Of a stretch of DNA of 64,000 nt, positions 43,745 to 55,344 are shown one piece after another. The stretch's first letter is position 1. Every line of letters begins with the position of its first letter. Source of the stretch: Agroathelia rolfsii (taxonomy: Eukaryota; Basidiomycota; Agaricomycetes; Amylocorticiales; Amylocorticiaceae); contig JABRWF010000004.1 in assembly GCA_018343915.1 (NCBI GenBank), positions 3,844,001 to 3,908,000 on the forward strand, given 5' to 3'. Below the pieces are notes generated by a model. It did no database searches, had not been told where the DNA came from, and saw only the letters and a program-made list of their open reading frames with translations. Both the position numbers and the translations under genes were made by a program.

Positions 43745-44989
43745 GGGAGTACTGGTGAGAAGAGGAATGAGGTGTTTGGTCTGTCTCCTCTTCAGTCATT
43801 TCTCTGTCCTCTTTATAGGAGTAGAATGGCTGACATTAGCATTTGTACCGGAGCTAGGAATTGGGGGAATCTCCAGTGATAATCCAGGGGATGAAAGAGA
43901 GAGATCAGCGCTCAGCAGCCGAGTGAAACCCCATGACTTGGTGATTGGGTATATGACTTGAGACGGCCCCCGGACCTGAATAGCACTTTTTGGAGCGCAA
44001 AGGTGTACATCTGTCCAATATAGACATCGACATCTCAAAAAAACACAAAAGACTGATGATGCTAGTGGCGACAACAGCCTGCGGTAGTAGTCGCTTAATT
44101 ACCGAAAATGGTTGCCAAGAGCGAAATATAGATTTTAGAGAAATTCTATGCTCAAATTCAGTCCTTATCAGCAATTGGGGGCATTTGCAGTATGCTATTG
44201 GTATTCAGTCGCGTTTGACGGGGCTCTGAGTATCGAGTTGATGAGTAGCCGTGCCAAGTTTCGGCCGTCCCGGTCAGCCACAACACCGACGTCACGGGTT
44301 CAGCCACTCAAGCCATTTCAGGGGCAAAGCTCCGGCGTTCGTCGCTCTGCTGAATTTCATCCATTTTTGTGTTTATTTTGTTTTCTGTTTCTCGTCGTCC
44401 GGTTCACTTCAGAAACACATCTCAGTTTTGCTCATGATGTAGAACCATGCAAACGTTGACTAGCCCAAACGTCCGGCATCTTTCAATGAGAAGGTTATAT
44501 ACCTCATATCTTGCCTCTCTGAAGTGTCTTAGTGGCTCGCTGCCGTCACTTCAGCTCTGCTACGGTCACCAAACTAATGCAGACTGCTTCATCACATCTT
44601 GCCGTCATCTCAAGGCTTCCAGCTGACCCAGCGCCGCTCGACGGCTATGCTCCAATCAGGCTCGTGTCCTGTCCCCTGGAGTCTCTATAGTCCTTCAGTG
44701 CCCTTTTACACGTCACACGATGCTTTCACATTCTCTAACTCCTACTGCGGAGGTCACGTCGACAGGCCTCTTAGACCCGAAGATACGTGTCTCGCTACCT
44801 TTCGCCGTCTCCTTAGCGAACAACGGAGCTTCGCTGCTGTTGTTTTTCCCTTTCATTTTGTCGTAATGACCCAGCGCTACGAAGACTTTGTGATCTGGAA
44901 TCTCTTCCGTGCGGCCCGGGTGATCATATTAGCTAAAACTGCCATGTCTATTTTTTCGTTCCTCTCTTAACCGCTCTGAGCCGGATAAA
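43745..44989. other. Intergenic, no gene seen
   Basis: This is about 1.2 kb upstream of the esterase. Frames at 44148-44459 and 44599-44970 are open on the + strand but show no motif, splice continuity or likely start context. Confidence 0.4.
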
Positions 44990-45790
44990 AATGGCATACA
45001 TCCACCTCAGCGCGTTTCGATCGGTAGACTGACGGCCTTCCCACCAGCTGTCCTGTAGCCCTCCCATGTGAAACTTGCCGCATTGATACTTCTATGACCT
45101 TCATAATAGTATGCAATCAATTTTATCCGTGCCCGTGCGCCGTCATCGGACCCATCGCTCTCGTCACTGCCAGCTATTGTGTCACCCCAGAAACTATCAA
45201 TACATCAAGCTGTATAGATTGTGGCATTTTGTGTTAAGATTAATTGCCAAGATATCGCCTAGTTTTGACGCCCTTGGGCCAGTGCCAGGGTGTTAGGGTA
45301 ACAGCAGTAGCGAATTCACATTGTGGGGATGACCTGTAGATTCTCAAAATACCTACGTATATTGTTATATCACTCGTCATACCGCCAATCTCGGTAGATA
45401 GAGATCATAGCTGCAAGGAACAACACTTCAGCCCACTTGAGCTCATGACCACGTTTTGCTGACGTGAATCATTATTCTTGCTTTTGAGCTCCGACACGCC
45501 GGCCGCTTTTGGCGCCACAGCTGCCGTATCGACGCGTTTGTGGATCGGAATCAAATCCTTCGGAACCGATGAGCGACTCGTGCGCAGCTGGCCACCAGCG
45601 TGGCCCAGCGGCGCCGTAATGATATTATACGCTTGCGAGTGCGTACGGCGTCCAATAATATCTTCAGTATTTAAGCAAGGAGGGTTACTTGATTTTGGAA
45701 GACATCAGCCTACAGTTGCATACCTCACGTACACAACACAACTCTTTTTCTTAACCAACAAATACCGGTACTCGTTCAACTTTCTTCATC
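44990..45790 (+). repeat. Duplicated promoter block of small His/Trp protein A
   Basis: Similar by eye to 49600-50390: TACATCCACCTCAGCGCG (44997) with TACATCCATCTCAGCGCG (49609), a TCACCCCAGAA segment, CTCCGACACGCCGGCCG (45488) with CTCCGACATGCCGGCCG (50058), and GCTTGCGAGTGCGTACGGCG (45630) with the matching copy at 50227. TACAGTTG and CACAACWC words follow just before the start codon. An AT-rich TATTTAA box precedes both genes (45669; 50273). Confidence 0.6.
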
Positions 45791-46434
45791 ATGCATCCCG
45801 GTCATTATCACGCATTCGGCGGACACCATGGATTCCATGGCGGCCCCTCCCGCCTTCTATGGTTTATACTTGGTGGCGTGTTTGCTTCATGGTGGTGGCG
45901 TTACAAGTATACCCAGCATATTGAGGGCAACTGGAGTGCCTGCAACAGGCATCATATACACCGACGAGGTGCCGTTCAAGATCGCGCATACAAGACTGAG
46001 CCCGGGCACCAGCATGAGCAGCAATCTCAATGGCTACCAGCTGATTTACCCCCTCTTCCTACCCAGGAAGATAGATTTCGAGCACTCGGAGCCCAAGCTG
46101 TTGATAACGTTAGTGCTATATTTTACCACTTTACTCTAGATTTTCGCATATTGAAAATCTTGTTTCTCCAATCAGATGACCGAAATCTCCGAAGCGACGC
46201 TCGATGGCATACTTACAGCCGTACAATCGCTGAAGATGGTGAATATATGCGCTTTTCCTCGTACTTGGGCTAAAAAAAACTGATATCCCCGTAATACAGA
46301 AACTAGCTGAGAATAGACTTGCTCGTGCCAAAGGTCAGCTAGAGCAGCAGCAGCAGGAGACGGTGCAATCTCGATCATCGAGCCCCTCTCTACCATCGAG
46401 CCCTCGCGGATGGGATGATGTAAAGCACGTGTAG
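45791..46434 (+). CDS. Small His/Trp-rich single-span protein with Gln-rich tail, copy A
   Basis: I do not recognise the family. Three exons: the first (45791 to about 46107) reads MHPGHYHAFGGHHGFHGGPS, a His/Gly-rich head, then a probable membrane segment RLLWFILGGVFASWWW, then a His/Arg-rich part with CNRHHIHRRGAVQDRAY and LPPLPTQEDRFRALGAQAVD. The second exon (about 46175-46236) reads MTEISEATLDGILTAVQSLK. The third (from about 46300) reads KLAENRLARAKGQLEQQQQE, then Ser-rich RSSSPSLPSSPRGWDDVKHV and stops at 46434. The last two exons form a charged helix. The gene is paralogous to the one at 50391 with the same intron positions. The His-rich head might bind metal; this is speculation. Confidence 0.65.
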
Positions 46435-47567
46435 ATTCTGGCATAACAAGATTGTTTAACTACAGTATTTATACATATCTCCGTGTATATTTTTACTTAG
46501 ATAGGCGTTGCCTGTCTTATTTATTCGTTTCACCCTTTCCTTCATCTGTGCCATACTTCGCATACGCATTCACACGGATTGAATTTCTGAATCTGAATCG
46601 GATGAGGCTAATATTACCTCTTTCCTTGAATTTCTCCCTATGATGTTAAATGGAAAAGCTTCACTCAGAGCTATTGGCAGAGAAGATATACATCTCAAAC
46701 GTCGTCCAGCCAAAATCATGTTATTTGCTGCTGCGGTCAAATAGTATATCGGAAAAGGGGTTATATTGCTTACCTAAAGGGTAGTGATTTTGATCTAATA
46801 GAATGCCGCCGATTGAATCAAAAGCACCATCATCAACGACCAGAGTACTAGTAGAGCCTGGCCATTCATATTCATGTATATATATTCGTAGTCCATCATA
46901 TGCTCTTATATCTCAGTGCCCAGTACTCAGCGCCCGACCATCATTATCCAACCACAAATGCTCGATGTTTGGGGAATTCAGACTCTCCGAGTCGCTACGT
47001 GGCTGTGGCGCTAGTTTCCCTGAGGTAGGCTCTGAGTTCGCTGATGTTCAATTACAGTACAGCGGTGCTTATTAGCCGAGTCTGTGGTTATCTCGGGCTG
47101 ATTGGTGGCAACCTGACTCTAGCTGCCTCATGAACTCTCATAGGCACCCATTTGCTGTATAATCCATTGTTCCTTGGCAAAAAAAAATGGATCCTGTGAT
47201 CTTAGGGGCTCACTGTATTGACTTGTTACAATTGGGTATCTTCTATGTTATGAGCCGAGTATGACATTTCTTGCTAACAGGTGGGTTCAAATCGCATATT
47301 GTAGAGTTTCTCAGATTTCGACCTAAGTCGGAGCATGCCGCTTTTTCTCTGAGTAGGAATGATTGAGGCTATCAAGACAACTCACAGTTCCCCGGCATTC
47401 GGTGTTAGTGGTTGAGCTTGACGGTTCTGCCTACATCTGAAATAAAATAAAAATATTTGGCTTGCACGTAGATACATAAAAGAGTTCTATCATCCTCAAT
47501 ATGTTCATCATCCTACTCCAAACATTTCAACTTTCCCGCTAACCAAACTAATATTTTTGATACAAGC
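46435..47567. other. Intergenic, no gene seen
   Basis: This is 1.1 kb of AT-rich sequence between small protein A and the OYE-like gene. No repeated block or motif was identified apart from general AT-richness. Confidence 0.4.
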
Positions 47568-49253
47568 ATGTTGAATATCTCACCCCTTCTGCAACCCGCA
47601 TCCCTGGGCACTCTCAAGCTTCGAAATCGCATACACATGGGCGCACTCACAAGAAATCGCTCTAAAGGCAATGTACCCTCTGACATACAGGTTGAACATT
47701 ATCGTCAGCGAGCTAGGGGAGGTGCAGGTCTCATTATCACCGAAGGCATTCTCATCGTCCAACAAGGGTACTCCTGAAATCACATCTGACCATTTGTATA
47801 ATTCCTCAATCACAAATTATAGGAGTCATTATCCTAATGCTCCTGGGATATGGTCCCAAGAGCACATCTGTGCATGGAAAAAAGTGATAGATGCCGTGCA
47901 TGTTGAGGGCGGCGCTATCTATGCCCAGCTGTGGCATGGTAATTATTATTATTATTCCATATCAGAAGTTCATTCTTTTAAATCCTGCGTTAGTCGGCCG
48001 TATAGCACATCCTGAAGCTCCAGAGCGGCTTGCATCTGGGCAGGTAAGTTTCAGAATGGCATCAAACTCTGTCTGTTGTGAAGCTAATATGTTTCCTAGC
48101 CTGTGTATGCGCCTTCCGCAATTGCTCCGGTATCCAAGAGGAGATTTCGCTTCCTTCCTGGTCAGCCAGGATACCAGACCGTAAGCATTAAATAAGCAAA
48201 ACTTCCAGAGAGAGGATTAAGGTTGCACTTTCAGCCAACGGCTGTCGAAAATCCTCGTTTGATCGTAGAACAATTCCGACAAGCCGCAATCAATGCCAAG
48301 GCAGCAGGTTTTGACGGGATTGAAGTTCATGCTGCGGGTGGATTTTTAATTTCTCAGGTCTGCTGCGACTTTGAGCACTCTGTAGCTATAACAAATAGCT
48401 AAATTTTCTTTCGTCCAGTTTCTTTCTACGCATTCCAATGTAACGTTAAATTCTATCTTCTTCGAATATGATACTGACATTTTCTATGCAGAAGCGTACC
48501 GACGGCTACGGCAGAACTGTAGAGGGCCGCTCTCGTTTTGGCTTGGAAGTACTAAAAGCAGTTACAGATGTATGGGGTCCTCACCGAGTCGGGGTAAAGC
48601 TCATGCCCGCTGGAGGCATCAATGATGCTGCGTTCGTCTTTGACTTGATACTTTTCAGGGTAGTTTTCTAAACGACTGATATTACTATAATTTTAGGATG
48701 CCGCTAGACGATGCAATTAAGACATATAGTTATTTTATCGGAGAGGCTGATAAACTAGGTCTAGCATATATTCAGCTTATGCTTCATATTGATGCCCGGC
48801 GTGCCTTCGACCCGACGGCTGAGACGCCCGATGTGCCACATGACGTGTTGGAGACCTATCGCCCTTTTATTAAGGTGAGAATTGACTCAATCTCTCTCGA
48901 TACTCATAGACTCGGCTAAATACATGGTCTGGTCAATAGAACACTCCTATATTCATCAATGGTAGTGTTAATCTTGAAAATGCAGCTAAACTTGTTAGTG
49001 AGGGAACCATTGGGGGTGTGATCCTTGCTCGGCGTAAGTAAACTCTCCCTTCTATCAGCCCTTTTTCAATGCTCAAATAATCTCCTCAGCATGGATTTCA
49101 ATGCCTGATGTAGTCAGGCGTTTAGAAAGGGGACTTCCTCTTGATGTTCCCATAGATATAAAGACCCAGTATACTAACGAAGACCAGGCCAGGGGGTACA
49201 ATGATTACCCTGCAGTAACTGAGTTATTGGCGGCCGCCCAAAGAAGGTCATGA
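47568..49253 (+). CDS. Old Yellow Enzyme-family flavin oxidoreductase with altered active site
   Basis: The family is FMN-dependent NADPH:enone reductases with a TIM-barrel fold. The start at 47568 gives MLNISPLLQPASLGTLKLRN and HMGALTRNRSKGNVP, keeping the FMN-contacting Thr of the LTR motif. Later exons give YRQRARGGAGLIITEGILIV, PGIWSQEHICAWKKVIDAVH, GGAIYAQLWH, VGRIAHPEAPERLASGQ, PTAVENPRLIVEQFRQAAIN, AAGFDGIEVHAAGGFLISQF, KRTDGYGRTVEGRSRFGLEV, VGVKLMPAGGINDA, a TPIFINGSVNLENAAKLVSE block, GGVILARPWISMPDVVRRLE and the stop at 49253. About eight introns keep the frame. The usual H-x-x-N-G-Y motif reads H-A-A-G-G-F: the second ligand-binding residue (Asn) and the proton-donating Tyr are replaced by Gly and Phe. 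Function is therefore uncertain. Confidence 0.85.
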
Positions 49254-49599
49254 TGGAAGGAAATATAGTTCGGCCATTGTGTTTTGCTTCCAGGACACGA
49301 TGCAGATTTGGAATCATGTTTCTAATCTTATTATTCATAAATGCAAGCGGCCTGATTCAAACTACAAGTTATACCTAGTGGCAAAGTGCAGTTTAGACCT
49401 CACCAAAACCGGGTCTGGATTTTAGGTATGTGGATTGGACTGTCATGCATGACCTAAGTTGAGGTGAATAAAGTGACACTACAATGTATATCTGCCGTAA
49501 GAAGCTGTAAACTCTCATTCGTATGGGCTAGATGATAATAATACTACAACTCCACCTGTTGCGTCTACTTTTTCGATTGCTCTTTACCCTGAACTGGAT
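49254..49599. other. Intergenic, no gene seen
   Basis: This is the 3' flank of the OYE-like gene, AT-rich, running up to the duplicated promoter block that starts near 49600. Confidence 0.4.
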
Positions 49600-50390
49600 A
49601 TAAGCGGTATACATCCATCTCAGCGCGTTTTGTTCGTCAGACTGATGGTCTTCCATACACCCATCATACTATTCTCTAATGAACACTAACCTTTGTATTG
49701 CATGTAGTTGTATTTGTCACGGTGATCCGTAATTGTTCTCTCTGTTGTCAACTACAATATCACCCCAGAATCATTTATATACCGTGACTGAATTCAGTTG
49801 CATGGCTTTGATGCATCTAATGATGAAAAACCACTACAATGTCGGTATTTGTAACTACTATTGCTAGAGTGCCAAGGTTTTAACATACAAAATGCTTTGC
49901 AGTCATGATTTGAATAGCCTAAAGACTCTTAGGATCATATATCCAGATATCACATTTTATATTTCCCCGTTATATCTGATCTCGGCGGAACAACACAAAT
50001 TCAGTCCAATATGTGTATGACCGCATTCGGCTCACGTAAGTCATTTTCATGTTTCCCTCCGACATGCCGGCCGTTCTCAATGCAACAGGTGCCGCGACGC
50101 GTTGGTGAGTCGGAACCATCTTCCCGTGAAGATTTGTCATGGCCGACCGGTGAGGGGATCAGCTAAGCCGCTGTTACTGTTAGTTACCGTGGCCCAACGG
50201 CGCCATAGTAATGCAGCCCGAGTACGCTTGCGAGTACGTGCGGCGTCTTATGCTTCGAAATAGCATAATAAATATTTAAAAAGACCAGCGGCAATTGACG
50301 CTGGAAGATATCAGCCTACAGTTGTACATCTCGTACACAACTCGCTTCTTTTCCCTCACCTAATAACCACTCCATCCAGCTTTTCTCACC
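49600..50390 (+). repeat. Duplicated promoter block of small His/Trp protein B
   Basis: The second copy of the block at 44990-45790 shares CATCTCAGCGCG, ATATCACCCCAGAA, CGACATGCCGGCCG and the CTTGCGAGTACGTGCGGCG segment. The two copies differ by many substitutions and small indels, so the duplication is not recent. Confidence 0.6.
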
Positions 50391-50997
50391 ATGTATCCCG
50401 GTCACTGGCACTATCACTGGCACAGATTCGGCGGATACCGTAGATTCCATGGCGGTCCATCTCGCCTTTTATGGTTCATATTCGGTGGCGTTACTGCTTC
50501 CTGGTGGTACCATCACAAGCATACCACTTACATTGAGGGAAGCAGTTGGGGCGCCTGCAACAGGCACCACATGCATAGATGGAGCGCCATTCGTGACCGT
50601 GCAAACAACTCTGAATCTGGCAATGAAGTAGCAGTACCGCCCAAGTGGCAGCAACAAGGGCAGCCAGTCCAATTGCTACCAACTGGTCTGCCGCCACTTC
50701 CAGCTGAGGAAGACAAGTTTCGAGCGTTCGGAAATCAAGCCGTTGATAGCGTTAGTATCTTTATTAATATCTCAGGATCTTCATGTGCTAACTGTTGTTA
50801 CCCCAATGGTTAGATGAGCGAATTCTCCGAAGCAACACTCGACAATATTCTTTCGACCGTACAAGCTCTGAAGGTAGTAAGTATATGCGCCTGTATTTCT
50901 TGTACCTGTAACTAGAAAGTAACATCCTCGTCATTATAGAAACTTGCTGAAAATCGTCTTGCACGTGCCAAAGAGCAGCTGGATCAGCAGCAACAAC

Positions 50998-51031
<34 letters not shown>

Positions 51032-51098
51032 ACAAGAGACTGTGCAATCCCCACCATCGAGTTCTCGCGGATGGGATACTTTGAAGCGCTTGATATAG
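50391..51098 (+). CDS. Small His/Trp-rich single-span protein with poly-Gln tail, copy B
   Basis: Paralogue of the gene at 45791 with the same three-exon layout. Exon one reads MYPGHWHYHWHRFGGYRRFH, then GGPSRLLWFIFGGVTASWWY (probable membrane segment), then HHKHTTYIEGSSWGACNRHH and LPPLPAEEDKFRAFGNQAVD. Exon two (about 50814-50874) reads MSEFSEATLDNILSTVQALK. Exon three reads KLAENRLARAKEQLDQ followed by a nearly pure Gln run coded by a CAA microsatellite (50988-51034), then ETVQSPPSSSRGWDTLKRLI and the stop at 51098. The conserved parts, the head, membrane segment, ATLD helix and LAENRLARAK helix, outline what selection keeps. The Gln run is about three times longer than in copy A. Confidence 0.65.
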
Positions 51099-51437
51099 TG
51101 TTGGTCTAACCAACATCTTCAACTGGTCGTACTATATTTTTGCATCTGTATTTTTACCATAAACATTTTGTCATTTAGATACTTATCTATATCATTCCCT
51201 TCTCCTTCGGTGTGCTATGTTTTGTGTTTGCATGAAATAAACTAATTATTACATTTCGGAATACGCCGGCGGAAAGCGAGTTAATCGATGAATACAGAGC
51301 ATTAACACAACAAATTAATGATACCTAAGTGCATATTAAACTATGTACATTCAGAGTCCAGAAAATTTGATTCAAATCATAAACAAACCAAGAGCAGTCA
51401 TCGGGTGATAGATCGTTGTATCACAGCTCACACAACA

Positions 51438-54400
51438 CTAGAAGTGGCTTTGAGAATCTCCCTCGGGTAATCCCCCGAAGCTGCGATAGAATCCGCGCCA
51501 AAAATCGTCTTGTGAGTCCATTGCGTCCATGGTTGGCGGAGGCAGTGGCCTGTATACACCGCTATTCCTCCCATCGTTACTGGGGAAGTTCGCCGGCGAG
51601 AGGGTGTACGATGACACTGCAGGCCCGCGCCGTTCATTCGACAGCTGAGGTCTGATCTGCTCTGCGGAAGGTGGTGTGAACTGAAAGCTGAAATTGAAGT
51701 TCTGGGCCTCTGCTTGAGCAGCTTCCCCCGTCGGCGCATTCTCCTCGAACGCTTGGCATTCTTGCTGCATGGGAGACTCTTCACAAGCCGACGAAACAGG
51801 AGAGTCTTGCCTACGCTTGATGAAGGACTTATACCCTTCAAGAATATCAAGAGGATCGAGGCCATGAGCCGAAGGACATTCGAGCGGTCTCGGCTTAAAA
51901 CCCTTGTTTCCAAAAGACGCACGGGCCCGGTTTGTTAACTTGGTCAAAAAGTTCTGACAGGTAGTCATAATGTTAATAAGGATGGATCGATAAGTTGTCA
52001 AAATAATTAAGCGGGAAGCTTACGAGCGTTTCAGGTGGCCTGCTGCGAACAGAACCAATTCTGTAAAGTTCTAAACCAGCCTCCAGAATCTGAAAGGCAT
52101 CCTGAGACATTCCACATTTGGGACTTTGTACAACAAGAGCCCCGAGAACAATCTGTCGAAAAGAATATACCATTAGTTATTATCGGAATGATGAAGATAG
52201 ATGGACATATCCTACACAGGATGAAAATATCCCCGACCAGAAGTTCCATATCATGCCCACTCGTTCAGGGTGGATAGGCTGTAAGCCTTCCATAGCTAAT
52301 ATTAAGCGAGTAGCACTCCTGAAGACGGCCACAACCGAGAGCTGCATGTGTTACAGTCCATCAGCTCCAAAAAGCAGACATAAAAACCAATAATAAACTA
52401 ACGGCGTAACGATGGGACATAGGATCTTCTGAAGCCTCACGGATTGCCCGTGTGAAGTAGCTACGATGAATATGGAGCAGGCCTGCATTGAGAAGAAGGA
52501 AACCAGTTATTAGTAAGTTAATTTGGTCACAATTAGAAAACAGAAATGAGTGCATACTGCTCTCCTTTATGTATAGGCAGGCAAATTCCTGAAGCGCCGT
52601 CTGCGCATTCAATGACCAATGATAGCCCTTGACACTCTTGTCCATATCTAACAACGGTGGGTGGATATCCGTTGCGTAGGGGAAGCTTCGTATCTTCCTG
52701 TCAACTGCTTCAAGGCTATTATAGTCCTTCTTGTGATTAGTAGATCGGGGGCCAAATGTATGGTCAATTGCTGCAGAAAGGCATGTCGCTGCAAAACGAT
52801 GATGCCAATATGTCCCTATATTCAAATGAGTAAAATTTTTAAAAGCATGGGCGAAAAATGCATGCATAGTTCTGAATGATTAAGCCCGGGTGATGCACGA
52901 GTTTGATGAATGTCTGGGCTATCAGGGAATTGACAATTGCTGTGCCGTAGGAACAGGGCCGGTGGACGACCGTTTAGGAAACTCTAGCAAATATGCAGTG
53001 ACGTCAGGAGAGACACCAAAGGTAGAAATAACATGACCGACACCGAATGTCTCATATGTAAAGAATTGCCAGTACATGTATCTTCTGCGTTGAGTTTCAT
53101 CGGGAGGAAGATTCCATGTTGAGCTATCGCGATCTAAAAGATGGTTAGAAAAACATCTATCTTGAACTTATCCTGCACATAGAAATTATACTCACGCAGA
53201 CCAATCTATCGATATATTCCAGCTTTCTTAGCATTGTGTGACAAGATAAACAACTGCATGTACTTACAGTGTGAGCCACCCTTGCACAGATACCGTTGAG
53301 CACCCAGCGCCATTCGCTTGAGTCACTTCCGCGCATATTTAGACCAAAGTGCATGAAGAGCATATGCAGGAAGAGACTTTGAACGGTAGCACAATTTGCT
53401 TGCGTAACAAGAGGCCGAGCGCTCAACGATGCACGCGCAAGAGCCTGATATACTCGTCTTTCCATCTCCGGATCGCTCAAAAAGTCGTCTTTATCATCAT
53501 AATGCATTCCGATAGCGAGGATGATATAAAAGACCGACAGACGGTGTTCATGAATCTTGACCGGGGGTTGAGCGTACAATGGTGCGATGATATTTTCCTC
53601 TAGGTCTGTACGTGTGATAGGATTGAACCTATAAATAGAGGTCAGACACTCGGCAGAAAGACTCGGGTTAGCACACGTACATCCAGGACCCATGTTCATA
53701 GTAAAGATCAACAAGATGCTCCGTCCGTTCTCGTGGAGGACGGTACTCGACAAGAAGTTGATATGTTTGAACCGGGTCTTCATTAGTATCATCTTGAGGG
53801 CGAGTATGTAGGCCGAACGGGAATGCGTTACTCTGGAGCATAATCTCGGATGGTAGATCGAGGGGATGTGGGAGTGGTGCTGTGAACCTCTTGATATTGG
53901 TGTCTGTTGGCTTCAGAAAGATCAGATGCATGATGGAAATAATGTCGTAAATGGGGCTTACGTTCATTAGATCCTTTAGATACTATGTGCCAAAGCCGGG
54001 CTGGCGTCAGACAAGCAAGACAACATTGGCGTGAGAATAGAGTATGCACCTCTGAACTAGCACATTCACTCCTATAGACTGAGTTGCCGTCCTCGCCCAT
54101 TGATAGCAGGCCCAGCGCATGGGTGACATTGTTCACTTCTGCAGGGTCATAGCCATCCGAAGACGAGCTTGAATCACTATTTGACGGAGAAGAGGTGGAG
54201 ACGGCAGTGTGTCCTATTCTGGCTTTCAAGTCTGCCAACTCCGTTTCTAGTTCATGGATACGCGCCGCTTGAGATTTGACTTGTTCCGTCAGTTCTTGAA
54301 CTCGGACTTTCAGGTATCTGAGAGGAAGGGGGGTTTTAGGCAATCACATGGAAACAATAGGGCTGACATACACATTGCCCTTAGTTGCTGCGAGGGTTCC

Positions 54401-54913
54401 TGGAGTGTGCGTCTATCAGTCGTCACACCAATGTGCATGAGAATCTGGAAGGGAATGGTACCATTCGGACAAAGGTGGGCGCAATTTCTCTTGATACATG
54501 ATTGACACGGAACTGTCCTGTTACAATGTTACCGATACAATGAGCTCCTCCCACAAGCATGGACTCGTCCGTATCTCAAAGATATCGGTTTCCGGTAATG
54601 GCTTACCTATCACACTTCAATTTACTTCTCCGGCATTCAGCACACGATTGGATGGTACTCTGTTTTAAGGGGAAATATTCAACACTCGGTAATACAGTAA
54701 TAATAAAACAGATGTGCGAACCCTGGCCTGATCTTCATTTTGGTCTCTCGGACGCTTTGCGCCGACTACGCCCTGAGAAGATGCGGTTGGGGGTAACGAG
54801 TTCGAGCTCGCAGTATCGAGGTGGAGATGATGAGACATTGGCATTTGCACAGCAAGACAGGCGCCGGTTTGGTGTGGGCTCACTGCAGGCGGTGGCGGCT
54901 GGACACCCAACAC
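51438..54913 (-). CDS. Fungal Zn2Cys6 transcription factor
   Basis: This is a nuclear DNA-binding regulator of the Gal4 type. The start at 54913 gives MLGVQPPPPAVSPHQTGACL and, after a Ser-rich part, KRPRDQNEDQAR. Splicing then rebuilds the zinc cluster: SCAECRRSKLKCDR, TVPCQSCIKRNCAHLCPNG, TLAATKGN. All six cysteines and the basidiomycete-style CPNG end are present. A coiled coil follows (VRVQELTEQVKSQAARIHEL). The long middle region (about 54000-52000) has the pattern of the fungal-specific transcription factor domain, including HEHRLSVFYIILAIGMHYDD and AECLTSIYRFNPITRTDLEE. The last exon is disordered (FNFSFQFTPPSAEQIRPQLS) and ends SQSHF at 51438. About twelve introns. Its targets are unknown. 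Confidence 0.8.
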
Positions 54914-55344
54914 ACGAGTTACGGATTTATTTAAGAGTATAGTTGGTTAAGAGTATTACAGAACGGCGCTTAGTGAGCAGTGTAGGCGAGGAACGTCGAG
55001 CCGGGCAGTGCGCTTGATCAGCCATTCCGGCTTTATCGGATATCTTCGATGCGGTCGTTGGTCAAGGTCAAATGTTGGTGTAATACTTGGTAAGACCGGA
55101 AAAATGCAATGATGGCTACGGATAAATTGATCACCATAAAACCACTTTTCTTGCAGCCAAACAGCTCTGGGCGCTTTGCAGGCACTTTGCTCTCGGTTAT
55201 GGCTCGGGCATGTTCGTCCTGCCCGAAGACTCAAGTTTGTAATGATAGAACACGTCAAGTTACTCATACATGCGTCATACAACTCCTATAATAATGCTAC
55301 AGGTCCAACAAAGCACGAAAAAAGGCCATACTTGAGATTCCATC
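54914..55344. other. Intergenic, no gene seen
   Basis: This gap lies between the transcription factor start and the F-box protein stop. The region must hold the factor's promoter. No clear motif is seen. Confidence 0.4.

Noticed and set aside
44148..44970. Two + strand frames in the gap upstream of the duplicated block
   Set aside because: There is no homology or splice continuity, and start contexts are poor. They are probably chance frames in a more GC-rich stretch.
47270..47310. tRNA-like B-box GGTTCAAATC
   Set aside because: The flanking bases do not form a T-arm stem and no A-box or acceptor stem is visible at the proper distance.
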